Positions 45,661-56,402 of a stretch of DNA of 64,000 bases are shown piece by piece; position 1 is the first letter of the stretch; the number at the start of each line of letters is the position of its first letter. The translations under genes were made by a program, and so were the position numbers. Source of the stretch: Toxonevra muliebris (Eukaryota; Arthropoda; Insecta; Diptera; Pallopteridae); NCBI GenBank assembly GCA_963691655.1, contig OY829327.1:81728019-81792018 (forward strand), given 5' to 3'. The notes below the pieces were generated by a model, which searched no databases, had not been told where the DNA came from, and was given only the letters and a program-made list of their open reading frames with translations.

Positions 45661-46413
45661 ATTTCATATTCAGTATAGTCGAATACATTTGCGCTGTAGA
45701 AAGACTTCACATTTTTGGAAGGAGCTGCAGCCCCCAAAGCCTATTTCAAGATCTGCCACTGGCTTGGGGTAAGAAAGTCTTGAATATTCTTCTGCAACTG
45801 TTTTGGTGAAATGAGAATAAAATTATATGAGAAGAACCTTAGCTTGAAATGAGTTAAGTAAGATTTCCTATTGCGTTTGACGCTTTTATTGTCGTTTCAA
45901 TTAAGAAAGACTTTCCAGAATTATGAACATTTTCTTGCCAAAGTCATTGCTGGTTTCCCCTATGTATTAAATTTGAATTGAAATTTTCTCACAGCCTTGA
46001 TATGAGCAATGAATTACACTTAAGGCAAGTCACAAACGATCTTCAAGCTTATGTAAAATCAAACAAACAAAAGCAGCTGAAAGAATACAAGCATGAAAAA
46101 AAATGTTTGCTTGAAAAAATCTCTGAAAGAAAATGAAGAAAACAGCAAACAAAAACCAAACTATATAAGTACGAAAATAGTAAAAACTAGAAAAATAAAA
46201 GATATATCTCGATGTTTGCTTAATTGAGGTCAACCGATGAATGAACAGTGGTACAACAAAAAGGGGGAAAATATTTGCTTTTGTGTTTATAATTTCAGAA
46301 ATTCCCAAAATAACTCAAGAAAAAACATCAAACTGATACCACAAAACTTTATTTGTTGTTTTGCTTTGTCTATTTTATGAGAAACTCAGAAAAGTTTCTA
46401 GGAAGAAAATAAT

Positions 46414-46656
46414 GTGGATGATGAGGATGAAGTATGTAGCAATGGTGTTGATGTTCGCTTCGACTCATTTCCTATTTCGTTTAATTGTGAAAATGCGTTG
46501 TTGCCTAATGAAGCTATGATAATAACTGATGATAAATATGATGATGATGATAATGTTATTGCTGCTGTTGCTGTTACTGCTGCTGCTGATAAAAATGAAG
46601 AATCCGTTTTTGCTGTCGCTGTTGTCGTTAATATTGTTGTGGGCGAAAAAATATAA
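46414..46656 (+). repeat. GAT/GCT triplet-rich stretch
   Basis: An 80-codon open frame on plus exists only because of runs of GAT, GTT and GCT triplets, giving Asp and Ala/Val strings. The minus strand is open as well (Ser/Thr/Ala). Triplet runs of this kind are common in fly non-coding DNA. I do not treat it as a gene, though an exon cannot be excluded. Confidence 0.5.
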
Positions 46657-46819
46657 GAATAATGTTGTCTATGACACATACAAAAATGATGAAATTTTAT
46701 GGAAACAGGACATGAAGCACTTCAGTTTGTCATTTGTGAGTATTTTTCCTTTTTTTTTGGTTTCAGCGCAAGAATTTTGTTGGTTGTTTTTTTTGCTAAT
46801 GTGCTTGGAAAATCATTAG

Positions 46820-47815
46820 AAATATGTTAGTATATGCATGAGTGTTTGTGATAGAATCAGCAAAAAAAAAAACAAAAAACAAAAACTGCCATTGACTTGA
46901 TGTGATGAAATGCTTTTGGATGAGTATATAAGTGATTCAAAATATGAATATAAAAAATAAAACAATTTATATCAGCAGACATTTTGTGATATAATATTAA
47001 GTAATGGGAATAAAGTTTTATGATAAAGTAGTTAATGTGATAGAAATATTTGTGGCTATCATCACCTAACTATATAAATATGATAATATTTTGGACGCTC
47101 TGAAACAGCCCAGACACTAATTTAAGCATTTAAATTCAGAATCTTTAATTCAGGCACTACACTTGCCTCTCGAATAAATACAAAGAATTTTTGTGTATCT
47201 CTGCTACTAAGGTCAATTGAATATATCTGCCAATAGGTTTTCATCGGGACTACATGTCGTATGATTAATATTCCCTATATCAAATTTTAAATATTTTATA
47301 TTCCTATTGTTGTAAGTAAAGTTAATTCAATTATTTATATATATCTCACATTTATATATATTAAGTATAATTTTAATATGTTTTCTTTGGAAATACTTTT
47401 TTATATTTTTTTTTCATTAATAAAATTTATGTAAAAATAAGTCAATAAGTTAATCTTGTAACTAAGAAAAATGGAGACATTGCCATAGCTACTTCGATAT
47501 GGCAGTTTTAGTTTTTTTTTTATCATTTTTAATATCTAAGTTCTGATTGAATTGGGCTGATAAGTCTGGAAATATTTAAACAATTTTATTTAACAAAGAA
47601 ATAAAATAAAACTAATATTTGAAAATTATTAGAAAACATTTATTGAAATCTATTATTATATGTTTTCAGTTTCTATAAACAATACAAGTGGCTAATTTAA
47701 TCCAGTTGAATCATTATCTTCCATATTTATTGAAGTATTTTCCATATTACTTTTTCAATACTTTTTGCAGCGCACGAAAGTAGTAGACGTACATAATACA
47801 TAAGAGGAAAGTTCA
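46820..47815. other. No recognisable gene
   Basis: AT-rich DNA with A runs and no supported feature. Confidence 0.4.
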
Positions 47816-47823
47816 GTTATATG

Positions 47824-49069
47824 AAGTGTTGCCATATTTTTTTGGGCAAAAACTGTAAAAAGTAAAAACAAAAACTGTATTTTGGAAAAAAAAAACTGTA
47901 ACCTATAAAAACTAGAAAAATAAAACTAAAATTTTTATTTGAAGTTATATATAAACAGGTTAATGAACAAATGTAGGCATCACAACAACAATGTATATAG
48001 AGACGGGCAAATCAGACGGCCGTTTCGGAATCCGCCACAATTCCTCATCAGTGATCTTAGTGATAGTTCTTAATCTTTCAATATCCTATATAAGCTACTA
48101 ATATTTGAAATCATAACCCAGAATTACGGATTTGATTCCAAATATCTTCACTGAATAGAGATATTGAAAAATTTTTAATTTGAAAAGTTTCTCAGTCACT
48201 TGCTCATCATTCCACCACACATTCAAAATTTAATAGGTCCACTAATATAATAGTTTCCGCATGTTTGGGAAATGCTATGCTTTCTTAAACGGGGCATATA
48301 TTTTAAGTCCTATAACTTCAATATAAATAAAACAATAAAGGTGCAAAATTTGGAAAAAAAAAGTTCGCTCATTAGGCATGATTTTGGAAATAAAAAACAA
48401 ACGAACATACAAATTTTGTATTAATATTAAACCAGCTCTTATAAAACTGTCACCCAAAAAAAAAAAAAATTTTTAAATTAAGTTATTTGATTTGCGTTAT
48501 TTATCATAACGACAACAGATTCTACTCGTGTCAGATTCTACTCGCAAAAATGCTCTGAAATAGTTAAAATTAATTTATTTAAATAAATATGTAAAAATAT
48601 TAATAAAAATAAAAACCGATTCCTTTAAAATTAAGTAAAATAAGTCAATAAAAAAAGAAACAAATTCATTTAAAAATGTATAAAACAAATAAATGTTATT
48701 ATTATTAATAAGAAATACGACATAACATTCTTTTTATGACTAGTTAAAAAATTAAATGAACATTCCTGGGTTCGATTTTTTGAGTAGTCTTCGTTCATCA
48801 GTAATCAATACAATAATTTTAAAAGCGCTAAAATGGTTTAATCAAATTTCTTGTACATTTATCTTGATGCCACAAAATTTGTTCAATTTTATAATTTTTT
48901 TAAATAAGTCTTTTGTTCTTTTCAGCTAATTTTCGAATTTTAGTTTTGTTAAGTTATTTAAGTCTATTTTGCATATTATTGCAAAAACTGTAAAATTGGG
49001 GAATAAACTGTAATATACCGACCTAAAAAACTGCAATTTACCGATAAATCTGTCAATATGGCACTGCTG
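47824..49069. mobile_element. hAT-like non-autonomous element, 1,246 bp
   Basis: A perfect 8-bp target duplication, GTTATATG, flanks the element (47816-47823 and 49070-49077). The ends are AAGTGTTGCCATATT and, inward from the right, CAGCAGTGCCATATT, related to the CAGTGTTGCCA termini known in hAT elements. The interior has no transposase. It contains a segment near 47985-48165 that recurs at 31525-31700, and paired AAAACTGTAA-type words near both ends. Confidence 0.75.
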
Positions 49070-49429
49070 GTTATATGCAAAAAAAAAAAAAACAGAGACG
49101 TCGGCTCTCTCACTAAAGCACATGAGAAAAAACTGCGAAAGTCGACTCTCTGCTTGATTGTATGTAGCCGACTAACAACTGCATAACTTCGGTTTCTTAT
49201 TAGTTTCGCATGAATGTAAAAACAACGCCGTTGTAAAATTTTCGATTCACCCTCGCTAAAAAAGTTTCACTGCAAAAATTTTAAAACTCAACAGTATATT
49301 AGCATTAAAAAAATTGCCAAAAGCTCAATTTTGCTGAGTATCTGATTCCTAAAAAGTTTATTGGTTTTAATTTCTGTAGCAAATACCTTAGCTACAGAAA
49401 GCTCTCCGATAATTCAGAATGCATCAAAA

Positions 49430-49740
49430 TGCTACTAGCTACCTTTGACTACCTCTAACTGCGTCTAATTGCTTATGGCTGCCTCTAACTATTTTAAAAT
49501 GCCATATACTTTGATTGATTAAGTCTAGATGCCTCAGATTACTTTAAACTTCCTTTTATCTGCCTCTGATTGCTTTTGACTCATTCCAGCTGACTCTGAT
49601 TGCCTCAGAATACCCACTTCTGATTACATCTGATTGACAGTTTCACAGCATTCACTGATTTTCTCTAACTGGCTGAAACAGCCACTGAATTCGTCTGCTT
49701 CGACTGCTTTTAACTGCAGACTACTTCAGAAGAGCCTGTT
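49430..49740 (+). repeat. Degenerate CTGCCTCTGATT minisatellite
   Basis: Diverged copies of a unit of about 12 bases run head to tail: CTACCTCTAACTG, CGTCTAATTG, CTGCCTCTAACT, CTGCCTCTGATTG, CTGACTCTGATTG, CATCTGATTGAC and so on. No frame is open through it. Confidence 0.65.
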
Positions 49741-50158
49741 AAAGTCAGTATTTCTCTTATTACAACTGCCTATCTCAGACGGACTTAGACTATTCTAAAA
49801 TAACTCAAACAACCACTATGTTGAAAATAAAACAAAAAGATCACGAAGTTTTAATAGCTCTTGCTTTTATTTGCACGAAAGTGCTTTATGCATGCTAATT
49901 CCTATCGTTGTGAAGAATAAGCGACCGAGATAAGCGAATGAGCTTTAAAAATCTAGAAATTTAATATAATTCAAATACAAATTTCAACTCAATTTTCAAT
50001 ATTCACATAAGACTTTACGGAAAGCATTTTTTCTTTCCTTAAATGATTTAACGAGTATGTACCTGGCTCTTCTAAAAAACTTTGCGCATACCTCTGGTAC
50101 TTTCAAGCTGGAAACAGTATTGGATGTAGCTTGAAGTTCTGTTTGACTGAAGAGAGTT

Positions 50159-50224
50159 TGTGGTAACACTATGGACCTAGCGGTCTATGTGAGGCATTCG
50201 CCGCCATTTCTAACCTAACCTAAC
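50159..50224 (+). repeat. Tail fragment of the tRNA-derived SINE
   Basis: TGGTAACACTATGGACCTAG, GTGAGGCATTCGCCGCCAT and the tail CTAACCTAACCTAAC align in order with the last 70 bases of the SINE at 5332-5643 with substitutions and small gaps. The head is absent. Confidence 0.5.
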
Positions 50225-50261
50225 TACTACTGACTCTTCTTGTCATTGACTTCCCGTAACT

Positions 50262-50760
50262 GTCATGTTTTTTACCTGAAACTTGGTCTGGGTTTTGATA
50301 CTTTTTTTTGTCTGAATTTCGGTCCGATTTTTTATGTGAATTTAGTTGCAGCTGTACTTTGTTTTTCGTCTGATTTTGTTCATTTTTTAGTTTCATTTTT
50401 AGTTTTAATATCGGTCAGAATAGATTTTACCTGATTTGCCTGATGTGTGGTCTGAATTTGGTTCGGATTTCGATCTGAGGTTTGTATTTGGTCCGATTTT
50501 TGAATTAAATTTTGATTTGTATATCGCTGTGTTTTTTTTTGCCAGAATTCGGGCTGAATTTTGGTTTGAATTTTTGTTTATTTTCGCTCTGAATTTGATC
50601 TGAGTTTTGGCTTGATTTCTCGATTGTATTTTGGTTCAATTTTTGGCTTGAATCTGGTACGAGTTTCGATTTGTGATCTTAACTTTGGCTGGAATACCAG
50701 TCTAATATATGGCCGGCTCTTGGTCTGTTATTGGTCTGAATTTCAGTCTGAGTTAGCAAC
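50262..50760 (+). repeat. TTTTGGTCTGAA island 5
   Basis: The words GTCTGAATTTCGGTCCGAT, TTTTGCCAGAATTCGGGCTG and TCTGGTACGAGTTTCGATTT are the same repeat vocabulary as the other islands, again without a fixed period. Phe-rich plus-strand frames here come from the repeat. Confidence 0.6.
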
Positions 50761-50769
50761 AGTCAGAGC

Positions 50770-52046
50770 GTTTTCTCTGCCGCTGGATTTTTATCCACTT
50801 GACTTCATCAGTGTCGGACTCCAACTCGTTCGGCTCATGGTTTCATCTTCGATACACATCTTTCTCGCATATTGGAACAAAGATTTTACGAAGTATCTTA
50901 ATCTCCAGCACCTGAGGATTTTTAGTAAGTTTTATAAAACAAATTTATTTAACTAATTTACTAGAAATACCAAAAATGAGAAGAAAACAATATAGTTCAT
51001 GAAAAGAGGTATGACGTGTTGATGTAGATATATTTACTACTATTCCAAGTAAAAATTTCTTATCAAAATTTATTAAGTATATATTACATTTATAAAATTT
51101 TTAAAACCATAATTGAATAATTGTGTATACAAATTGTGAAGATAATTGAGCCCACTAATTTATCAACGAAAATGTAAATGCAAATAACTCGTCAATTTTT
51201 TCAGTTGATATAAAACTCTTCTCCAAATATCGAGTATTATATCACGTGTAAATCAATTGGAAAAGTATTAAAATTTGTAAGCATTTTTTATTTTTATGTA
51301 GCTAAAAACATGTAAACGCGATTAATATGATGAGAAGAAAAAAAATAAAAGGAAAAACAAATTGCTAGTATTGTCAATAAAAAAATAAAAATTGTTTCCG
51401 AAACATGGCTTATCAATTTCAGCTAACAGCAAATTCAATTCACTCGCGCTCGCCCATTGGCAACAAATCAACAAATTCAGCAAAATATGTGCAAACAAAA
51501 AAGGCACAAATAAAAATAAAACTTAAAATCATACAAAATAAAAGCGCCTAAAACATAAAAGAGGAATGAGATGAGAAGGAGGAGAAGAGGAGCCAACAAA
51601 GGCGTACCAGGCTCTCAAAAGTAGACTACAATGAAAATTTAAATAAAAAAAATTCGAATCGAATTCTGAAATGTTGAAAATTTTTATTGATGGGCGAAAA
51701 ATTAAAATGCAAATTGAATATGCACAAATTGCACGAGGACAAAACGAGGACGACGCTGTGCATAAAAAATTCAGGATTAACAAAAAAATTTGTATTAAAA
51801 TAAAATTTAGTTGATATCTCAAAAAAAAAATATCTGCATTAAAAAAATGCATTTCTAGTGAATATTTTATATAACAAGATGACAATTTCTGTTTCGGTTT
51901 TTATTTTTATAATTTTATTAAATTGGCAAATTGTGCAGTTTGATGTATGTATAAAATATAAAATTTCTGTACATTGCCATTTTATGCAATTAGGTATATG
52001 GAATTATTTTTATATATTTGAGCATTTATAACACTGTGCAACACCA
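50770..52046. other. No recognisable gene
   Basis: AT-rich DNA. A minus-strand frame at 51529-51885 is hydrophobic and Ser/Phe-rich but has no recognisable domain. Confidence 0.4.
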
Positions 52047-52819
52047 AAAATCAAACCGCAGCGGACTATTTTTTTTTTAGAAAATATACCTATCCAGTAG
52101 TAAAACCTTCGCTGGGTTTGTAAAAGTTAGCTCGATTTTTTTTATTATTTTTTGAATTTTTCGAGCCTTAGGCCATTTTGGGGTTTTTCATATATCCAAA
52201 TTTTGAGTTATAAATCGTTTTTTTTTTCGGGTGCATCCGATGTATGCCATAGTGAATCTATTTAGAAATGTCGTTAATGTACAAACAAACCAATTTTGTG
52301 AAGAACTTATATCCTGAAACGAAAGTTTTGAGACCAAATGTTAGAAAAGTGGCAATTTTTTTACTCTAATTTCGAAAATATTTAAAATTTCTTGCCACTT
52401 CTTCTGTATTGAAATGTACTAAAAGAAGTATTTATGTTTACGTGACATTTTCCCCGAGAATCAGTGATGTAAAATGAAAAAGCGGTAAGACGCATTTATT
52501 TCCAAATAAAAATTTTTTTAATTTAAATTTACTAAAAATCGATGCTCTTGACGTGAATTTTTAGATAAATGTGAAATAAAATAGAATATTGCACATTTAC
52601 ACAACGCAGATTTCCGTGAAACAATTATAGTTCTCAATTCTTCGTTTCATCAAAATCAACATCGCAACGGTTTCATATTTCAGGCGTTCTGCTTAAATGG
52701 CCCTGATGGTCGGAAATTAGTGAAGTATAAACACTTTGACAGGACCTTGGTAGACAATGAAATAATTGCGTGGGGGTCGATAAGATAAATCATCGTTGGA
52801 TTTTTAGGCAAACATCGTT

Positions 52820-53206
52820 CACCCAATTATGAAGATATGTGCGATGAATGTTGGGTGCTTTTTCCAAAACTGAAGTTTATATGTCGCTAAAAATTCACAT
52901 CCTTCATCACCATTTGGACTACTTCAGTCGACAGTTGACAGAATCAGATGAGCAGGGAGAGAGTTATCATCAAACTGCGATTCTATTTGAGCCCAGATAT
53001 AGAGGAAAACGAGATCCAGATGCCATACTAGCCGGAACATGTTGGTGAAGTAAACGTATTTTTCAATACGACCACGAAAAAAAATTAAAATGAAAAACGA
53101 TAAAATTAAGAAGAAGTGGAAGGAATGGAATTCTCTAGTGATGAGTCAGATAATTCAGATAATGATGTTGGAACTGCCCCTTTGTCAAAAAGAGCTCGTC
53201 TCTAAT
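52820..53206 (+). pseudogene. Unnamed SDEQGE-motif protein encoded by the long-TIR element
   Basis: Recovered pieces, in order: NYEDMCDE in one frame, then from ATG 52848 MLGAFSKTEVYMSLKIHILH, HHLDYFSRQL, TESDEQGESYHQ, PRYRGKRDPDAILAGTCW and a stop. After another shift follows an acidic tail EEVEGMEFSSDESDNSDN ending PLSKRARL before TAA at 53204-53206. The basic KRAR after an acidic run would suit a nuclear protein. I recall the LKIHxLHxHLDxF...SDEQGExxHQ...RYxGxW pattern as recurrent in arthropod genomes without an assigned function. It is not a DDE motif I can name. At least two frameshifts and missing N-terminal sequence make this a relic. A second copy of the family lies at 60300-60720. 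Confidence 0.6.
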
Positions 53207-53967
53207 TTTTTGGTATAAAAAAGTTTTTTTTTTTAATAAAACCAAGAAAAAACAAAAAAAATCTATACTACTTTTCTACTATTCTCTTTTATATACCTAT
53301 TTAATCTTTTGCTACAGATTTTCCAAAGATTTTGTACAAAAAATGCTTTTCCAGCAAATAAGCAAAATTTAAGTTCAATTTAGTATTGGTATTTTATAAA
53401 TTACTTTTTCTCGTATATTTTAATACATTTTTGCCAGAAGAAGTGGCAAGAAATTTTAATTATTTTCGAAATTAGAGTAACAAAACAATGGATGTGCGCA
53501 AGGCACGCAAGATATTTGATGTGTAAACAGTTAAGCTAACTGAATGTCATATACATAAACTCACATATGTATAGTCATTTGTAGGGATTTGATGTATAAT
53601 CTATATGCTTAGGTAAATGATTCAAATTAAAAGAATTCTTTTATAAACTTAAAAATTTATTAGATATCATTATCTTTTATATATAATAGCCCAATTCACT
53701 ATAAATTGCAAATGGTCTTCCATCAATGCAAATGCAAATTTTTGTTCCATATCGTATGTGGTTGTTGTTCTGATAACAGAACTATTTTGCATTTGCACCA
53801 AATCGTGAATAGGGCTGATATGTTGTAGTTGAATCATTTTTCTTTTACTCAATGCATCGGGATCTTTATGCTCGCATATACGCTGCTGCAATTGCATCCT
53901 TTTTTCGCGCTTTAAGTTTTTCTTCCTGTCGATTTGAAATTTTATTAGATGTGAAAATTTTACATAA

Positions 53968-54043
53968 CGTCGCCTGAGAATTGATTTGGCGTATAGGTAT
54001 ATGAATTTGTACACGCATACGTCAAATCAATCCTCAGGCGACG
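53968..54043. repeat. Hairpin with 27-bp stem and 22-base loop
   Basis: Left arm CGTCGCCTGAGAATTGATTT + GGCGTAT and right arm ATACGTCAAATCAATCCTCA + GGCGACG pair at 25 of 27 positions. The remaining two are a C/T difference and a C/T difference that would allow G-U pairs in RNA. Confidence 0.8.
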
Positions 54044-54064
54044 ATAAGTGCTTTCCGCATTTAA

Positions 54065-54269
54065 CCTTAGAAAGGCAACAGGGATGACTAGTCACCCCAC
54101 AACTTTTTAAAAGCACCGCAAAGAGAGTTGTCTTAACTGCATTTCATAAAAATAAAAAATAATGTATTTTTTTTGAAGTAAATAAGTGATTTTATAATAA
54201 ATAAGTTTGATTTTTTCTGTTTAACATTTTTGCTATTTACATAGATAAAAAAGTGTTGCCTTTCTAATG
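54065..54269. mobile_element. 205-bp TTAA-flanked MITE
   Basis: TTAA flanks both ends (54061-54064, 54270-54273). The ends are CCTTAGAAAGGCAAC and, inward from the right, CATTAGAAAGGCAAC (14 of 15). A partial relative lies at 31307. The TTAA duplication suggests a piggyBac-type miniature element. It is nested two levels deep, inside the insert of the long-TIR element. Confidence 0.82.
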
Positions 54270-55138
54270 TTAATGTACAAAGCAACATTTTTATAATGGC
54301 GTGATTTGCTATCATTATCACTACATTTTTATACATTTATTGAAACCTAGATTCCTTATTACTTATCATTTTGTATTGTTTTTATATTTTAAAAAATATT
54401 TAATTTTAATCCAATCTAACTAACCGAATTCAAAACCTATCAAACGCCTGTGTTTGCTACGTCGACTTCTCTGCTTGTATGGTATAGTCAATCTCCACAC
54501 GTTTAACACCAACAAATAATTCTGCCACGAATAAATGTGCACACACATTTGACAATTGATAGAAACATAAACAAACAAACTCCGCTCGTATTTTAATTTC
54601 TCCCTCTCTTCTTCTCTTTGTTGTTTAGAGTAGCACAGTCATGCAGTTATACAGTACATACAGTTATTCTTACATTTTACACATTTGAAATTTTGCCCAT
54701 ACCGTGAGCTAAAATATTTACACATCAAAATTGCCACTTTTCTAACATTTGGTCTCAAAACTTTCGTTTCAGGATATAGGTTCTTCACAAAATTGGTTTG
54801 TTTGTACATTAACGACATTTCAAATAGAGTCACTATGGCATACATCGGATACATCCGAAAAAAATCGTTTTATAACTCAAAATTTGGGTATATGAAAAAC
54901 CCTAAAATGGCATAAGGCTCGAAAAATTCAAAAAATAATAAAAAAAAAAATCCAGCTAACTTTTACAAATTCAGCGAAGGTTTTGCTACTGGATATTTAT
55001 ACTTTCAACAAAAAAAAAAATAGTCCGGTGCGGTTTGATTTCGATGACCCGAAAATTGTCGCATAGTAAAATTAAAATTAATCGTGGCGCGATTGCGAAA
55101 CTGTTAAAATTTTTAAATCTTTTATGATCATGATAATA

Positions 55139-56400
55139 AGGAGTGAGATTGAAAAAATCTTAACAAACGTTTTACCTAATAATTTTTTTTGGGTGTAAAA
55201 TTTAAAAATTTCTTTGATCTAGTTATCTTTGAAAAATATGTCGGTTGTTATTTTTAATGACAAACATGTTGATTTATTGTGAGTTTGATCAAAATGAGTG
55301 AAGAAAACGAAGTACGTCTTAAAATTATTAAAAATTTTCAAAAAAATCCAATTTGGTCCTACAAAAAATTGTCCAAAGAATTGAAGTTCTGCCGTCAAAT
55401 TGTTTCCAATGTTACTAAACAGTTTCAGGAGAATTTGACCGTCCATAGGAAACCTGGTTCGGGGGGGAAAAAAAAGAACCACATGATATTGGGAAATCCA
55501 AGAAAATAGAAAGCATATTAAAAAGATCTCCAAACACATCTGGTAGAAAAGCTGCCCGGTTAGCCCAGTGCTCTGATTATTTGGTGCGAAAAGTTAAAGC
55601 CAATGCAGGTTTGAAAACTTACAAAGTCCAAAAAGTTCCAGACAGGAATGCTGCAAAAGATTTAGACGCCAAAAGTAGGGCTCGGAAATTAAAATCGAAT
55701 TTCATACAAAAATATTCATGTTGTATAATGGACGACGCAGCTTCCGGGTCAAAATTTTTATATTGCTGATGCTCGAGAAAATGACGAAGAACAATTTAGA
55801 ATCCAAAAGCAGACAAAATTTCCTAAAAAATTCCTGGTATGGCAAGTTATATGCAGTTGCGGCATTTGTTACAGTGGGCTCTATAAATACCGAAATATAC
55901 ATCAAAGAATGTGTGAAAAAAAGACTTCTTCCTTTCATAAGAGAGCACAATGTGTCCACATATTTTTGGGCCGATTTGGCATCATGTCACTACGGCAAGA
56001 AAGCTCTGGAGTGGTACCAAAGTAATAACATAGTTTTTGTACCAAGACAGGCCAATCCTCCAAATTGTCCGGAGCTAAGACCAGTGGAGAGATATTGGAC
56101 TCTTGTGAAAAGAAACTTAAAGAGCACAAAAAAGGTGTCCCAAAATATCGAAGATTTTAAAAGGAGATGAGCAAACCGTTCCAAAAAGGTGTCTGAAACA
56201 ACTATCAAATCTCTAATGGAAGGCTTACCAAAAAATGTCCACGAGTTCATAAATAGTAGTTAGAACTATAAAAGTTACAATTTTCTGTAATTTGTAAAAT
56301 ATTTTCAATTAAATAAAAAAAAAAAAATCAAAACTCTAAGATCAACCGTTTAAAAATTATTGAATTTTACATATGTTAAGATTTTTTCGATCTCACTCCT
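55139..56400 (+). mobile_element. Tc1-group DD37E transposon with clean TIRs
   Basis: Ends are inverted repeats AGGAGTGAGATTGAAAAAAT + CTTAACA (55139-55165) and the complement at 56374-56400, differing at one base of 27. TA borders both sides (55137-55138, 56401-56402). The 1,262-bp length and the enclosed transposase are complete in extent. Near-identical termini suggest a younger insertion than most others here. Confidence 0.92.
55294..56263 (+). pseudogene. DD37E transposase, frameshifted
   Basis: ATG at 55294 (MSEENEVRLKIIKNFQKN) opens a helix-turn-helix N-terminus. A G8/A8 homopolymer near 55460-55475 causes a frameshift; the continuing frame reads KKIESILKRS, GRKAARLAQCSDYLVRKVKA and then CCIMDDA with the first acidic pair. 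A second shift near 55740-55765 leads to NFLKNSWYGKLYAVAAFVTV, FWADLASCHYGKKALEW with the second Asp, and NPPNCPELRPVERYWTLVKR with the Glu. Thirty-seven residues separate the last two, the D37E signature known from Tc1-related elements of mosquitoes and other insects. TGA at 56168-56170 interrupts the tail, which ends HEFINSS before TAG at 56261-56263. Homopolymer slips and one nonsense codon are the main lesions. Confidence 0.9.
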
Positions 56401-56402
56401 TA

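Larger units (their letters stand above)
53481..54726. mobile_element. 1.25-kb insert within the right arm
   Basis: Where the left arm reads GAGTAA-AAAAATTGCC continuously (complement of 52346-52366), the right arm is interrupted here. CAAAA occurs at both junctions (53481-53485 and 54722/54726 region), a possible 5-bp target duplication. No matching terminal repeats were found. It contains a hairpin (53968-54043) and a TTAA MITE (54065-54269). The minus frame at 53670-54014 is Gln/Ile-rich and is not a family I know. Confidence 0.6.
52047..55042 (+). mobile_element. DNA element with ~365-bp terminal inverted repeats, interrupted
   Basis: Left arm 52047-52425. The right arm is split into 53425-53480 and 54727-55042. 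Ends begin AAATCAAACCGCAGCGGACT on the left and AAATCAAACCGCACCGGACT from the right. The arms share TAAAACCTTCGC, CGAGCCTTA, GATGTATGCCATAGTGA, TTAATGTACAAACAAACC and TTGCCACTTCTTCTG in inverted order. A 1.25-kb foreign segment (53481-54726) sits inside the right arm. Without it the element is about 1.75 kb and contains one gene remnant (52820-53206). Superfamily is unknown. I could not find a clear target duplication. Confidence 0.82.

Noticed and set aside
46398..46679. Overlapping Ser/Thr and Asp/Ala frames on both strands
   Set aside because: Both come from GAT/GCT triplet runs; being open on both strands argues against coding.
53670..54014. 114-codon minus-strand frame
   Set aside because: It begins inside the hairpin at 53968 and has no recognisable domain; probably chance within the inserted segment.
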